64,000 nucleotides of DNA from Flavobacterium humidisoli (GCF_023272795.1 NZ_CP096829.1:1922001-1986000), one strand, 5' to 3'; numbered from the stretch's first letter, positions 7,809 through 17,273 are shown. Numbers and translations are program-made. The notes: a model not told the origin generated them from the letters alone.

Positions 7809-9074
7809 ATGTTTAAAAAAGATAATTGGGACGAGATTTTACAGGCCTTAACCGCCAATCCTTTCAGGACTATCCTGACAGCTTTTGGTGTTTTTTGGGG
7901 AATTTTTATCTTGGTAATTTTACTTGCTGCAGGTAATGGTTTGGAAAATGGTATCAAAAAAGGTTTTGATGGAATCGCGACCAATACCATGTTTATGTGG
8001 AGTCAGACTACCTCTAAGGCTTATAAAGGTTTGCCAAAAACAAGACGTTATGACTTTAGAAATAGTGATGTAACAGCTTTAAAAGCTGCATTGCCAGATT
8101 TATTATATGTTTCTCCTAGAAATCAATTAGGTGATTTTAACGGAACCAATAACGTTGTAAGAGGCACAAAAACTTCTGCATTTACAATTTATGGAGATTA
8201 CCCAGAGCTGATTAAACAACAGCCGATGGATATTATTAAAGGAAGATTTGTAAATCAGCAGGATATTGAGCAGAAAAGAAAAGTTTGCGTAATTGGTAAA
8301 GGAGTTATCAGTGAGCTTTATGGTAAAGAAGAGGAAGCGGTTGGAACCTATATAAAAATTAACAGCATTAATTTCATGGTTGTTGGAGTTTATAAATCCA
8401 AACAGCAGGGAGGAAATGCAGAACAGGAACAAAAGAATATTTTTATTCCTTTTACAACTTTTCAGCAGGCCTTCAATTATGGAGATAAAGTGGGATGGAT
8501 GGCACTAACGGCAAAAGATGAAACTTCTATAACCGATTTAAAGCCTAAAATTTTAGAGATTATAAAAGCATTGCATTCTATAAATCCGACAGACGACAGA
8601 GCAGTTGGAAATTTTGACTTATACGAGCAGTTTAATAAAGTGCAAAGCTTGTTTAATATTTTAAAAGTAATTGCGTATTTCGTAGGAACATTAGTTTTGA
8701 TTTCGGGAGTAATCGGAATTTCGAATATCATGCTGATTGTGGTGAAGGAACGTACAAAAGAAATAGGAATTAGAAGAGCTTTAGGCGCTACTCCTGGAGC
8801 AATTAGAGGGCAGATATTGTCTGAGTCTATATTTTTGACGATTATTTCGGGTATGCTCGGAATTGCTGTTGCAACAGGAATTATAGCACTTTTAAATATG
8901 GCATTAGATTCAATGCCTCAGGGAGAAAATACCATGTTTGCGAATCCAACTGTAGATTTGGGAGTTGTATTTGTTGCATTAATTATATTGGTCGGATCTG
9001 GTTTGCTCGCTGGATTTATCCCCGCACAGACCGCCATCAATGTGAAACCCGTAGATGCATTAAGGACAGAATAA
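7809..9074 (+). CDS. MacB-like ABC permease 2
   Basis: 421-residue paralogue of the preceding permease, with the same single N-terminal helix, periplasmic MacB domain, three C-terminal helices and an ERTKEIGIRRALGATPG segment. It starts 2 bases after the first permease. The two proteins share N-terminal motifs (residues like GIFILVILLAAG), pointing to an old tandem duplication. They most likely pair as a heterodimer on the common ATPase. Confidence 0.9.
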   Translation: MFKKDNWDEILQALTANPFRTILTAFGVFWGIFILVILLAAGNGLENGIKKGFDGIATNTMFMWSQTTSKAYKGLPKTRRYDFRNSDVTALKAALPDLLYVSPRNQLGDFNGTNNVVRGTKTSAFTIYGDYPELIKQQPMDIIKGRFVNQQDIEQKRKVCVIGKGVISELYGKEEEAVGTYIKINSINFMVVGVYKSKQQGGNAEQEQKNIFIPFTTFQQAFNYGDKVGWMALTAKDETSITDLKPKILEIIKALHSINPTDDRAVGNFDLYEQFNKVQSLFNILKVIAYFVGTLVLISGVIGISNIMLIVVKERTKEIGIRRALGATPGAIRGQILSESIFLTIISGMLGIAVATGIIALLNMALDSMPQGENTMFANPTVDLGVVFVALIILVGSGLLAGFIPAQTAINVKPVDALRTE

Positions 9075-9111
9075 ATTATCAATCAAAATAAATCGATTAA
9101 ACCAAGAACAA

Positions 9112-10233
9112 ATGAAAAAAGGAGTAACCGTAACCATTTTAATATTTATTGCAGTTGTTTTTTTTGGCGCGCTTTACTATTTGTACGCTAAAAACCAAGA
9201 ATCACCGATTGTATTTAAAACGGAAAAAGCAGAAATAAAAACTATCGTAAAAAATACTATTGCGACAGGAAATATTCAGCCTGACGAAGAAGTTTTAATC
9301 AAACCAAATATTTCAGGTATTATTGAAGAAGTGTACATCAAAGCTGGTGAAAAAATCAAAGCTGGCGATATGATTGCTAAGATTAGAGTTGTAGCAAACG
9401 TTTCGAATGTAAGTAGCTCTCAGAATCAAGTACAGACTGCTAAAATAGCATTAGATAATCAGGAAAAAATCTATAAAAGACAGAAAACATTATTTGAGAA
9501 AGATGTAATTTCTGCAAATGATTATGATGCTGCACAGCTGGCTTACAATCAGGCAAAACAAAATTATCTGGCTGCAAAACAAGGTTTGGATATTGTTAAA
9601 ACAGGAACAACTTCATCTTTAGGAAATTATGCTAATACATTAATTCGTTCTACAGTGAACGGAATGGTACTAGACGTTCCGGTAAAAGTAGGTAATCAAG
9701 TTATCGAAAGTAATAACTTTAATGAAGGAACTACTATTGCTAGTGTTGCCGATGTTGGAAGAATGATTTTTATAGGAAAAATTGATGAATCTGAAGTTGG
9801 AAAAATTAAAGAAAAAATGCCAATCGAGATTACAATTGGGGCTATCGAAAACAAAAAATTTGATGCAGTTTTAAACTATATTGCTCCAAAAGGAGTTACA
9901 GAAAATGGCGCAATTCAATTTGAAATAAAAGCACAAATGATCAACAGAGACGATACTTTTATTAGAGCTGGTTTAAGTGCCAATGCTTCTATTATTTTGG
10001 AGAAAGCAGAGAAAGTTTTGGCAATAAAAGAATCATTGGTTCAATTTGACAAAAAAACACAAAAGCCTTATGTAGAAGTCGAAAATGCTCCACAGAAATT
10101 TCAAAGAAGGGATTTGGTTCTTGGAGTTAGCGACGGAATCTACGTTCAAGTTAAAAGCGGTATAAGCGATACAGATAAAATTAAAATCTGGAATCAGGGC
10201 TTGATTAACGAAGGGGACAAAGAAAAAAAATAA
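9112..10233 (+). CDS. Efflux periplasmic adaptor (HlyD/MacA family) 1
   Basis: 373 residues: N-terminal anchor (about 5-25), a lipoyl-like half ending in IIEEVYIKAGEKIKAGD, a coiled-coil hairpin (about 100-165), the second lipoyl half with VNGMVLDVPVKVGNQV, a beta-barrel domain and a membrane-proximal domain. This is the MacA-type adaptor that would bridge the permeases to the outer-membrane channel encoded next. It starts 37 bases after permease 2. Confidence 0.88.
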   Translation: MKKGVTVTILIFIAVVFFGALYYLYAKNQESPIVFKTEKAEIKTIVKNTIATGNIQPDEEVLIKPNISGIIEEVYIKAGEKIKAGDMIAKIRVVANVSNVSSSQNQVQTAKIALDNQEKIYKRQKTLFEKDVISANDYDAAQLAYNQAKQNYLAAKQGLDIVKTGTTSSLGNYANTLIRSTVNGMVLDVPVKVGNQVIESNNFNEGTTIASVADVGRMIFIGKIDESEVGKIKEKMPIEITIGAIENKKFDAVLNYIAPKGVTENGAIQFEIKAQMINRDDTFIRAGLSANASIILEKAEKVLAIKESLVQFDKKTQKPYVEVENAPQKFQRRDLVLGVSDGIYVQVKSGISDTDKIKIWNQGLINEGDKEKK

Positions 10234-10275
10234 GCTAATTTGAAAGGTTAAGGATCTTTTTGGTTTTAAAAATGT

Positions 10276-10283
10276 TAAATTTG
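10276..10283 (+). promoter_or_regulatory. Candidate -7 box TAAATTTG upstream of the TolC gene
   Basis: An exact TAnnTTTG match 36 bases before the ATG of the TolC gene, in the only sizeable gap of the export operon (85 bases). No well spaced -33 box is visible. It suggests an internal promoter for TolC and the second adaptor. Confidence 0.45.
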
Positions 10284-10318
10284 CGTAGTTCGGTTTACTG
10301 CGCCTTCATTAAAAGTAT

Positions 10319-11701
10319 ATGAAAATAAATAAATATAATAGTCTGTTTTTTGCAGTGTTATTCGGATTCGGATTAACTGGGCAGGCGCAATCAAAACAAT
10401 GGACTTTGGAAGAGTGTGTGAGATATGCACTCGAGAATAATATCACAGTAAAACTATCTGAATTAGATGTAAAAAATGCTGAAATCGATAAAAGAGGAGC
10501 TTTAGGAAATTATCTTCCTTCTGTAAATGGAAATGCTTCTCACTCTTGGAATATCGGTTTGAACCAGGATGTTACAACAGGTATTTTACGTAACCAAACT
10601 ACACAATATTCTTCAGTTGGGATAAACGCTGGAGTTGACATCTACAAAGGACTTCAGAATCAAAACACGATGAGAAAGGCAAAATTAAGTATCATTGCCT
10701 CGCATTATCAGCTGTTAAAAATGCAAGAAGATATTTCGTTGAATGTCGCTAGTGCCTTTTTGCAAATTTTATCTAATAAAGAAGATTTAAAGGTTAAAAA
10801 GGAGCAGTTGTTAATTGATGAAAAACGATATGCACGTTCTGAAGAAATGGTAAATGCAGGAACTATTCCGCGTGGAGATTTGTTCGATTTGAAAGCTACT
10901 GTAGCAACAGACAAACAAAATATTGCGGTTTCTGAAAATAATTTACTGATTTCTAAATTGAGTTTGGCTCAGCTTTTACAATTAAAAGAGTTTGCAGATT
11001 TTGATGTAGTTGACGATACTAATGTAGCGGATGAAAATAATATCCTAGCTCAGAGTCCAATTGAAATTTATAATAAAGCAAAAGAAACTAGAACAGAGTT
11101 GAAATTAGCACAGACCAATTTGGAGATTGCTGAGAAAAATGTTTCTATAGCCAAAGGAGCTTATCAGCCAACACTTTCTGGTTTCTATGGGTTTAATACT
11201 AGAGCAAGTTATAGCGATCAAGTTAGGTTGGATGCAAACGGTAATCCGTATACTGTAGGTCCAGACCCTATATTCCAGCAGTTTAGCGATAATAAAGGAC
11301 ATAATTTTGGTTTACAGTTAAATGTTCCTATTTTCAATGGTTTCTCAGTTAAGAATAATGTAGAACGTAATAAAGTAAGTTTAGAAAAATCTAAAATAGA
11401 TTTAGAACAAAAAAGTTTAGATTTGCAACGTAACGTTTACACCGCTTTTACAGATGCAAGAGGAGCTTTAAATACATATGAATCTTCTACTGTAACTTTA
11501 GAGGCGAGACAGCAGGCTTACAATTATGCAAAAGAAAAATATGATGTTGGTTTAATGAATTCATTTGATTTCACTCAAGCTCAAACATTATTGACTAATG
11601 CACAGTCTGATGTTATTCGAACAAAATATGATTACATGTTTAAAATTAAAATATTAGAGTTTTATTTCGGAATTCCAATTGTTCCAATTATTACAAAATA
11701 A
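10319..11701 (+). CDS. TolC family outer-membrane efflux channel
   Basis: 460 residues with a cleavable signal peptide (ending near GQAQ, residue 24) and two outer-membrane efflux protein repeats made of long heptad-like helices (about 95-225 and 255-450). It forms the outer-membrane duct for the MacAB-like pump. It lies between two adaptor genes; the 85-base gap upstream holds a promoter-like box, so it may also be expressed separately. Confidence 0.9.
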   Translation: MKINKYNSLFFAVLFGFGLTGQAQSKQWTLEECVRYALENNITVKLSELDVKNAEIDKRGALGNYLPSVNGNASHSWNIGLNQDVTTGILRNQTTQYSSVGINAGVDIYKGLQNQNTMRKAKLSIIASHYQLLKMQEDISLNVASAFLQILSNKEDLKVKKEQLLIDEKRYARSEEMVNAGTIPRGDLFDLKATVATDKQNIAVSENNLLISKLSLAQLLQLKEFADFDVVDDTNVADENNILAQSPIEIYNKAKETRTELKLAQTNLEIAEKNVSIAKGAYQPTLSGFYGFNTRASYSDQVRLDANGNPYTVGPDPIFQQFSDNKGHNFGLQLNVPIFNGFSVKNNVERNKVSLEKSKIDLEQKSLDLQRNVYTAFTDARGALNTYESSTVTLEARQQAYNYAKEKYDVGLMNSFDFTQAQTLLTNAQSDVIRTKYDYMFKIKILEFYFGIPIVPIITK

Positions 11702-11707
11702 TTCATT

Positions 11708-13000
11708 ATGTCAAAAAAAACTGTTTATTTCTTATTAGGTGGTGCAGTAGTTATTATTGTAGCTTTGGTCGGTCTTTCTAAGGCTGGAGTAATAGGGAAT
11801 AAGGACGAAGGAAAAGAAGTGGAAATTGCAAAAGTAACAGCTTCAACAATTGTTGAAACTGTTTCTGCAACAGGTAAAATTCAGCCTGAAATTGAAATTA
11901 AAATTGCTTCGATGGTGTCGGGCGAGATTATTTCATTAAATGTAAAAGAAGGGCAAGTGGTTAAAAAAGGAGATTTATTAGTAAAAATAAATCCTGATTT
12001 ATATACCTCTGGATTAGAAAGATCTGTTGCAAATTTAGCTGGAACAAAAGCAAGTCTAACTCAGTCTGACGCAAGTTTTAAAGAGGCAAAAGGAAATTAT
12101 GAGCGTAATAAAATATTGTATGATAAAGGTGTAATCTCAAAATCAGATTGGGATAAAGCCATTTCTTCTTTTGAAGTGGCCAAAGCAACAAAACAAAGCG
12201 CTTATTACAATGTTCAAAGTGCTTCGGCATCTGTTACCGAAGCCAAAGACAATTTAGGACGTACCACAATTTATTCTCCTGCAGATGGAACCATTTCTGT
12301 ATTAAATGTAGAATTGGGAGAAAGAGTTTTAGGAACACAGCAAATGGCCGGAACGGAGCTTTTGCGCGTGGCAAACCTAAACAATATGGAGGTTGAAGTT
12401 GATGTAAATGAAAATGACATTGTAAAAATTAAGATTGGAGACGAAGCAAATGTTGAAGTAGATGCTTACTTAAAAAAGAAATTTAAGGGAATTGTAACCA
12501 GTATTTCTAATTCTGCTAGTACAACATTAACTTCAGATCAGGTAACGAATTTTAAAGTTAAAGTTCGTATTCTGAAAGATTCTTATCAAGGTTTATTAGA
12601 AGGAAAACCAAGCACATATTCTCCTTTTAGACCAGGAATGACTGCTACTGTTGATATTATTACGACAACAAAAAATAATGTTTTGGCGGTGCCAATTAGT
12701 TCTGTTGTGGTAAAGTCGGATACTACTGCTGTAAAAGATTTTAAGGTTGAAGATCCAAATGAAGATAAAAAACCAGCTCCAAAAAATGATAAAAAATTCG
12801 AATGTGTTTTTGTGAAAGTTGGAGATAAGGCTAAGATTAGAGTTATTAAAACTGGAATTCAGGACGATACGAATATTGAAGTTATGTCTGGTCTTAAACC
12901 TGGAGATGTTGTCATTACAGGGCCATACACAACAGTTTCTAAAGATCTTAATTCTGGAGACAAGGTAAAGCTTAAGAAAGCTGAGGATCCAAAAAAATAA
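11708..13000 (+). CDS. Efflux periplasmic adaptor (HlyD/MacA family) 2
   Basis: 430-residue adaptor with an N-terminal helix (7-25), a lipoyl half with SGEIISLNVKEGQVVKKGD, an alpha-hairpin (about 95-175), second lipoyl half, barrel domain and a long C-terminal domain that includes a Lys/Asp-rich insertion (about 340-365). It starts 6 bases after the TolC stop. It is about 57 residues longer than the first adaptor and only distantly similar, so the operon supplies two different adaptors for one ATPase. Confidence 0.88.
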   Translation: MSKKTVYFLLGGAVVIIVALVGLSKAGVIGNKDEGKEVEIAKVTASTIVETVSATGKIQPEIEIKIASMVSGEIISLNVKEGQVVKKGDLLVKINPDLYTSGLERSVANLAGTKASLTQSDASFKEAKGNYERNKILYDKGVISKSDWDKAISSFEVAKATKQSAYYNVQSASASVTEAKDNLGRTTIYSPADGTISVLNVELGERVLGTQQMAGTELLRVANLNNMEVEVDVNENDIVKIKIGDEANVEVDAYLKKKFKGIVTSISNSASTTLTSDQVTNFKVKVRILKDSYQGLLEGKPSTYSPFRPGMTATVDIITTTKNNVLAVPISSVVVKSDTTAVKDFKVEDPNEDKKPAPKNDKKFECVFVKVGDKAKIRVIKTGIQDDTNIEVMSGLKPGDVVITGPYTTVSKDLNSGDKVKLKKAEDPKK

Positions 13001-13011
13001 CAATATAAGCA

Positions 13012-13076
13012 TATTGTCATCCTGAGCAAAGTTGAAGGCTAATGCTAGAAAGTCTGCAACTTTGCTCAACCTGACA
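13012..13076. repeat. Intergenic inverted-repeat element (GTCATCCTGAGC type)
   Basis: Arms TGAGCAAAGTTG (13023-13034) and CAACTTTGCTCA (13057-13068) are perfect 12-bp inverted repeats around a 22-base loop. The flank GTCATCCTGAGC recalls a dispersed palindromic repeat common in Flavobacterium genomes (from memory). It could also end transcription of the export operon, but no T-run follows. Confidence 0.6.
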
Positions 13077-13105
13077 TCAATAATTAATTTTTAAAACTAC
13101 ATATT

Positions 13106-13777
13106 TTGTCTTTTATTCTCAATATCGAAACGGCTACTAAAAACTGTTCTGTATCTATTGCAAAAGATGGTCATACTATTGTTTGCAATGAATTGGCAGA
13201 TGAAGGCTATTCGCATGCCGAAAAACTTCATGTTTTTATTGAAGAAGTAATAGCAAAAGCAGGAATTTCGGCGAAGGATTTAAATGCTGTTGCAGTTAGC
13301 CAAGGTCCGGGATCTTACACTGGTTTAAGAATTGGTGTTTCGGCAGCAAAAGGGTTATGTTATGCTTTAAATATTCCGTTAATTGCTGTAGATACTTTAC
13401 AGACTCTAGCTTCTCAGGCGGGAGTAACAGACGGAAAAATTATACCCATGTTAGATGCTCGCCGTATGGAAGTTTACAGCGCTATTTTTAACTCAGATTT
13501 GACAGTTGAAAGAGCAATCCAAGCTGAAATTATTGACGAAAATTCATTTCAAGAATATACAGATAAACTTTATTTTGTTGGCGATTGTGCTGATAAATGT
13601 AAACCTGTTTTGACTAAAGACAATTTTGTGTTTTTAGAAAATGTAAAATATCCTTCAGCGCAAGCAATGAGTAAAATCAGTTTTGATAAGTATCAAAAAA
13701 GCGACACTGTAGATGTCGCTTATTTTGAACCTTATTATTTAAAAGATTTTATGATTGCTCCTCCAAAAAAACAATAA
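13106..13777 (+). CDS. tsaB: tRNA threonylcarbamoyladenosine biosynthesis protein TsaB
   Basis: 223-residue ASKHA-fold protein that pairs with TsaD in making t6A37 on tRNAs that read ANN codons. The N-terminus has ILNIETAT and later SQGPGSYTGLRIG (from about residue 69), the signature of the TsaB/TsaD family. The best start is the TTG at 13106, which gives the expected N-terminus; no ATG exists near it. It stands alone in the plus direction and ends one base before the convergent MscS gene. Confidence 0.9.
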   Translation: MSFILNIETATKNCSVSIAKDGHTIVCNELADEGYSHAEKLHVFIEEVIAKAGISAKDLNAVAVSQGPGSYTGLRIGVSAAKGLCYALNIPLIAVDTLQTLASQAGVTDGKIIPMLDARRMEVYSAIFNSDLTVERAIQAEIIDENSFQEYTDKLYFVGDCADKCKPVLTKDNFVFLENVKYPSAQAMSKISFDKYQKSDTVDVAYFEPYYLKDFMIAPPKKQ

Positions 13778-14590
13778 TTATTTCTGAATAGTATATGGCT
13801 GAATTGCGATTCCAGCTTCATCCAAAGCGATTTTACAATTCTCTAAAGTTTCAGAAAAAACAGCTCCGTAGTTGGCATTTTTTGCCCATGGTCGAACCGC
13901 AAAATCAATAGAACTTGCCGATAGATTTTTTACAAAAACTTCTGGTGCAGGCTTCTTTAATACGTTAGGATTTTTATTTAAAACATCTATAAGAATTTCT
14001 TTTGCTTTTTTGATATCAGAATCATACGAAATAGAGAAAGTCAAATCGGCTCTTCGTTCTCCCTGCATAGAGTAATTAATGATGTTTCCGTTGGATAAAG
14101 CACCATTTGGAACAAAAACCGTTTGGTTATTTCCAGTAAGCATTTTTGTTACAAAAATCTGAATTTCAAGAACTGTTGCAATAATGCCTTGTGCTTCTAT
14201 TGTATCTCCAACTTTAAATGGTTTAAAAACAATAATAAGCATTCCGCCAGCAAAATTAGAAAGTGATCCTTGTAAGGATAAACCAACCGCAAGTCCCATT
14301 GCTCCTAAAATGGCGACGAATGAAGAAGTTTCAATTCCTAATTTAGAAATAAAGGTTACAAATAATAAAATTCTTAAAGCCCATAATAAAATGTCAGCTA
14401 AGAATTTTGTTAATGTTGGATCGAGATTTCGCTGAATCATTACTTTTCTAATAATTCGATTAATCAATCTGATGGCATACAAACCAACAAATAAGATTAA
14501 AAAGGCAGAAATCAGTTTTGGTGAATAATCAACTAAAATATCAATAAATCGGCTAATGTATTTACTGACTTGTTCTGGGCTAATGTTCAT
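13778..14590 (-). CDS. MscS family small-conductance mechanosensitive channel
   Basis: 270 residues from the ATG at 14590. Three N-terminal helices (about 18-40, 58-80, 84-115) end in the pore-lining Gly/Ala-rich TM3 (AILGAMGLAVGLSLQGSLSN), followed by the beta domain with FKVGDTIE and the C-terminal alpha/beta domain. This is the compact MscS type that releases solutes on osmotic downshock. The frame is open for nine codons further upstream, but these lie within the upstream terminator, so the shorter start is chosen. Confidence 0.9.
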   Translation of the reverse strand: MNISPEQVSKYISRFIDILVDYSPKLISAFLILFVGLYAIRLINRIIRKVMIQRNLDPTLTKFLADILLWALRILLFVTFISKLGIETSSFVAILGAMGLAVGLSLQGSLSNFAGGMLIIVFKPFKVGDTIEAQGIIATVLEIQIFVTKMLTGNNQTVFVPNGALSNGNIINYSMQGERRADLTFSISYDSDIKKAKEILIDVLNKNPNVLKKPAPEVFVKNLSASSIDFAVRPWAKNANYGAVFSETLENCKIALDEAGIAIQPYTIQK

Positions 14591-14601
14591 GATTTTGAAA
14601 T

Positions 14602-14626
14602 AAAAAAACCTTCTCAAAAGAGAAGG
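14602..14626 (-). terminator. Intrinsic terminator of the helical-protein gene
   Basis: On the minus strand CCTTCTC / GAGAAGG arms with a four-base loop (14609-14626) are followed by seven T. It separates the gene at 14677-15087 from the MscS gene. Confidence 0.8.
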
Positions 14627-14676
14627 TATATTAGTGGTGCAAATATAAAAATATTTACATTATCAGAAAAGTGTGT

Positions 14677-15087
14677 TTATGCCTTGTCTGCTGCTTCATC
14701 GGCGATTTCCTCTACTTCTGCGGCCGATTTTTCGCTTACATCAATAACGGTTTCAGAAATAGTTTCTGGCGTATCGCTAACAGCTGCAGAAGCCGTTTTT
14801 TCTTTCACAGAATCAACTACATCATTTACTACTTTAGCGGCTTTGTCGGCATATTCGCTTACAGTATCTTTTGCTTTTTCAGCGTACTCTGCTGCGTTGC
14901 CAATAATAGGTTCCGAAACTTCCTTTACTTTTTCAATTGTTTCTTCTGCAAAAGCTTCCGCTTTCTCGATGTATGGCGCAGCAGCTTCTTTTGCTTGCTC
15001 AAAAGTACTTTCGGCATTGTTGGCCAATTCAGTTACAGACTCTTTGGTTGAGCCAAATAAATTTTTAAAAAATGAAGATAATCCCAT
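14677..15087 (-). CDS. Ala/Glu-rich helical repeat protein (LEA/YtxH-like)
   Basis: 136 residues, almost all predicted amphipathic helix, rich in Ala, Glu, Lys and Val with repeated 11-residue-like blocks (AEYAEKAKDTV, AKVVNDVVDSVK). The N-terminus MGLSSFFKNLFG is a short hydrophobic amphipathic segment. There are no cysteines. The composition resembles late-embryogenesis-abundant or YtxH-type stress proteins; exact family not assigned. It has its own terminator at 14602-14626. The opposite-strand Ser-rich frame over the same region is a shadow of this repetitive coding sequence. Confidence 0.7.
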   Translation of the reverse strand: MGLSSFFKNLFGSTKESVTELANNAESTFEQAKEAAAPYIEKAEAFAEETIEKVKEVSEPIIGNAAEYAEKAKDTVSEYADKAAKVVNDVVDSVKEKTASAAVSDTPETISETVIDVSEKSAAEVEEIADEAADKA

Positions 15088-15183
15088 GGTTGTTAATTAA
15101 TTGGTTAAGATTACAATATTAATTAATTTTATAGAATTACTCGTTTTTTAATGGTAAATAATTGGTAACTAGTGGTTAATAAT

Positions 15184-15210
15184 AAAAAAAGCGCCTCATT
15201 GAGGCGCTTT
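15184..15210 (-). terminator. Intrinsic terminator of the Nfu gene
   Basis: Minus-strand hairpin with arms AAAGCGCCTCA / TGAGGCGCTTT followed by a T-run, 21 bases after the Nfu stop. Confidence 0.85.
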
Positions 15211-15230
15211 CTATGGTGTTTTTTAATAAA

Positions 15231-16130
15231 TTAAGCATTAACAGCTTCCACTTTTATAGCTTCGTCGTTCAGCATGCTTTTCAACATATTTTCGATACCG
15301 CTTTTTAAAGTAAATGTAGATGAAGGACAACCGCTGCAAGCACCTTGCAATAATACTTTTACTGTTTTGTCTTCCTCATTATAAGATTCAAAAGCAATGT
15401 TTCCACCATCAGCAGCTACAGCTGGTTTTACATATTCTTCTAGAATATTGATGATTTGCTGTGAAGTAACATCCAATTTATCAAAAGCTTCATCTTTTGT
15501 TGCTTCATTTTTGACTTTAGTTTCGATTAAACTTTCATCTAAAACAGTTCCTCCATTTTCAATAAATTGTTTAATGAAAGTTCTTAATTCTAAAGTGATT
15601 TCGTCCCAATTATTGATTTCATATTTGGTTACCGAAATATAATTTTCGTCAATAAAAATTTCTTTCACATAAGGAAATTTAAATAATTCCTGAGCCAGTG
15701 GAGAAGAAGCAGTCTGATCAATATTTTTATATTCCACAGCATTGCGAGTTAACATTCTGCTTACAACAAATTTTAATGCAGAAGGGTTTGGAGTTGTTTC
15801 TCCGTAAACTGTAATAGGCTGTTTTTTTGCTTTTGTTTCGTCAATTTTAATGATAACGCCACCTTTGTCCACAAAAGCACTAATTTGCTCTGCAACCGCG
15901 TCTTTTACATCATCCCAATCTACAATGCTATATCTTTCGATAGCGATAAAATTTCCTGAGATATAAACTGTTTTAACAAACGGTAAATAGAATAATTGCT
16001 GTGCTAGAGGAGAAGCTTGCGCTTCATCAATATTTTTGAACTCAAAGTTTTGATTTTGAGTAATGAAATCATCAAATTCGAACTTTAAAATAGTTGGATT
16101 TTGAGTTTCTTTTATAGTGATTTTAGTCAT
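15231..16130 (-). CDS. Nfu-type iron-sulfur cluster carrier with duplicated N-domain
   Basis: 299 residues. Two tandem Nfu N-terminal domains (about 5-95 and 108-195; each has a Pro-small-Ala/Thr-Leu-Lys-F motif and an AQxLFxxPxVKxxxI motif) precede a NifU C-terminal domain with the cluster-binding CSGC (C265, C268). Such proteins carry Fe-S clusters from the assembly machine to target enzymes. The doubled N-domain is a recurrent Bacteroidota architecture. It is a single gene with its own promoter box (16147-16154) and terminator. Confidence 0.88.
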   Translation of the reverse strand: MTKITIKETQNPTILKFEFDDFITQNQNFEFKNIDEAQASPLAQQLFYLPFVKTVYISGNFIAIERYSIVDWDDVKDAVAEQISAFVDKGGVIIKIDETKAKKQPITVYGETTPNPSALKFVVSRMLTRNAVEYKNIDQTASSPLAQELFKFPYVKEIFIDENYISVTKYEINNWDEITLELRTFIKQFIENGGTVLDESLIETKVKNEATKDEAFDKLDVTSQQIINILEEYVKPAVAADGGNIAFESYNEEDKTVKVLLQGACSGCPSSTFTLKSGIENMLKSMLNDEAIKVEAVNA

Positions 16131-16146
16131 GGTAATATATTTTTTG

Positions 16147-16154
16147 CAAATTTA
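16147..16154 (-). promoter_or_regulatory. -7 box TAAATTTG of the Nfu gene
   Basis: Exact TAnnTTTG match on the minus strand, 16 bases before the ATG at 16130, giving a very short leader. No clear -33 box. Confidence 0.5.
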
Positions 16155-16273
16155 CTAAAGTTATTTTCTACTAATGGCTATATTTGATTTTTTAATAAAA
16201 TAATTAAGACTCTTTTCAAATAAATCGTGTTAAATTGCAAGAGTGAAAATTATGTGAAAACAAAATTGTCTTT

Positions 16274-17263
16274 ATGGAATTTAAAATCAAGGTTTTATTA
16301 ATTTTTCTCATTACTACTTTTTATTCTTACTCTCAAGAGGGACTACCTGTTTATTCTGATTATTTGTCTGATAATTATTACTTAATTCATCCTTCTATGG
16401 CTGGCGCGGCTAATTGTGCCAAAATAAGATTAACCGCCAGAAAGCAATGGTTTGGAGAAGAAGAAGCTCCTTCTTTGCAGACTTTAAGTTTTAACGGAAG
16501 AATTGGAGAACGTTCTGGAGCTGGTATAATTCTTTTTAATGATAAAAACGGATATCATTCTCAAAAAGGTGTGAAATTGACTTACGCGCATCATATTATG
16601 TTTTCAAGAGACGAATTAGATTTAAATCAGTTGTCTTTTGGAATTAGCGGAGGTTTAATACAAAGCCAATTGGACGAAACAAAATTTGGCGGAACTTTTG
16701 ATCCAATTGTTTTTGGGTCAATTCAGAAAGATTCTTATTTCAATCTTGACGTTGGAGCGTCTTATAATTATTTAGATTTCTATGCACACGCAACAGTTCA
16801 AGGATTGTTAGAAACTAGAAGAGAATTATATACGGATTATGAAACAGATAATCTTAGAAAGTTTTTATTGAGCGCTGGTTATGTATTCGGAAAAAGTAAC
16901 AGTTGGACTTGGGAGCCTTCTATTCTTTTCCAGTTATTTGATCAGACAAAAGCAAAAACACTCGATTTGAATATGAAAGCCTACAAAAGCATGGATTTTG
17001 GAAGTCTATGGGCGGCTTTATCTTATAGAAGAGGTTTTGATGGCGCACAATATATTTCGGGAACTGGAGTATCCTCTCAAAAATTACAATACTTTACACC
17101 GATTGTTGGAGTTAATTTCAAAAACTTTATGTTTGCTTACACCTATACTCAGTTAATGGGAGATGTTAAGTTTGATACAGGCGGTTTTCATCAAATTACT
17201 TTAGGAGTTAATTTATTCTGCAGAAAAGCACGTTACGACTGTAATTGTCCTGCGGTGAACTAA
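16274..17263 (+). CDS. PorP/SprF family type IX secretion membrane protein
   Basis: 329-residue outer-membrane protein with a signal peptide (to about residue 20) and the family start pattern LPVYSDYLSDNYYLIHPSMAGA (residues 24-45 region), then alternating beta-barrel strands and a C-terminal barrel strand before a Cys-rich tail (CRKARYDCNC). PorP/SprF proteins anchor or pass specific type B cargo of the type IX secretion system and often sit beside a giant adhesin. Here no cargo gene adjoins; the nearest type B sorting domain in the window is at 63835. Confidence 0.85.
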   Translation: MEFKIKVLLIFLITTFYSYSQEGLPVYSDYLSDNYYLIHPSMAGAANCAKIRLTARKQWFGEEEAPSLQTLSFNGRIGERSGAGIILFNDKNGYHSQKGVKLTYAHHIMFSRDELDLNQLSFGISGGLIQSQLDETKFGGTFDPIVFGSIQKDSYFNLDVGASYNYLDFYAHATVQGLLETRRELYTDYETDNLRKFLLSAGYVFGKSNSWTWEPSILFQLFDQTKAKTLDLNMKAYKSMDFGSLWAALSYRRGFDGAQYISGTGVSSQKLQYFTPIVGVNFKNFMFAYTYTQLMGDVKFDTGGFHQITLGVNLFCRKARYDCNCPAVN

Positions 17264-17273
17264 AATTTATATT

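Noticed and set aside
12596..13069. 157-residue minus-strand frame under the second adaptor
   Set aside because: Aromatic- and Asn-rich nonsense complement of a real coding region, crossing the intergenic palindrome.
14570..15100. Ser-rich open frame on the plus strand over the helical-protein gene
   Set aside because: It is an antisense shadow of the Ala/Glu repeat coding sequence; the minus-strand gene has its own terminator and the composition of a real protein.
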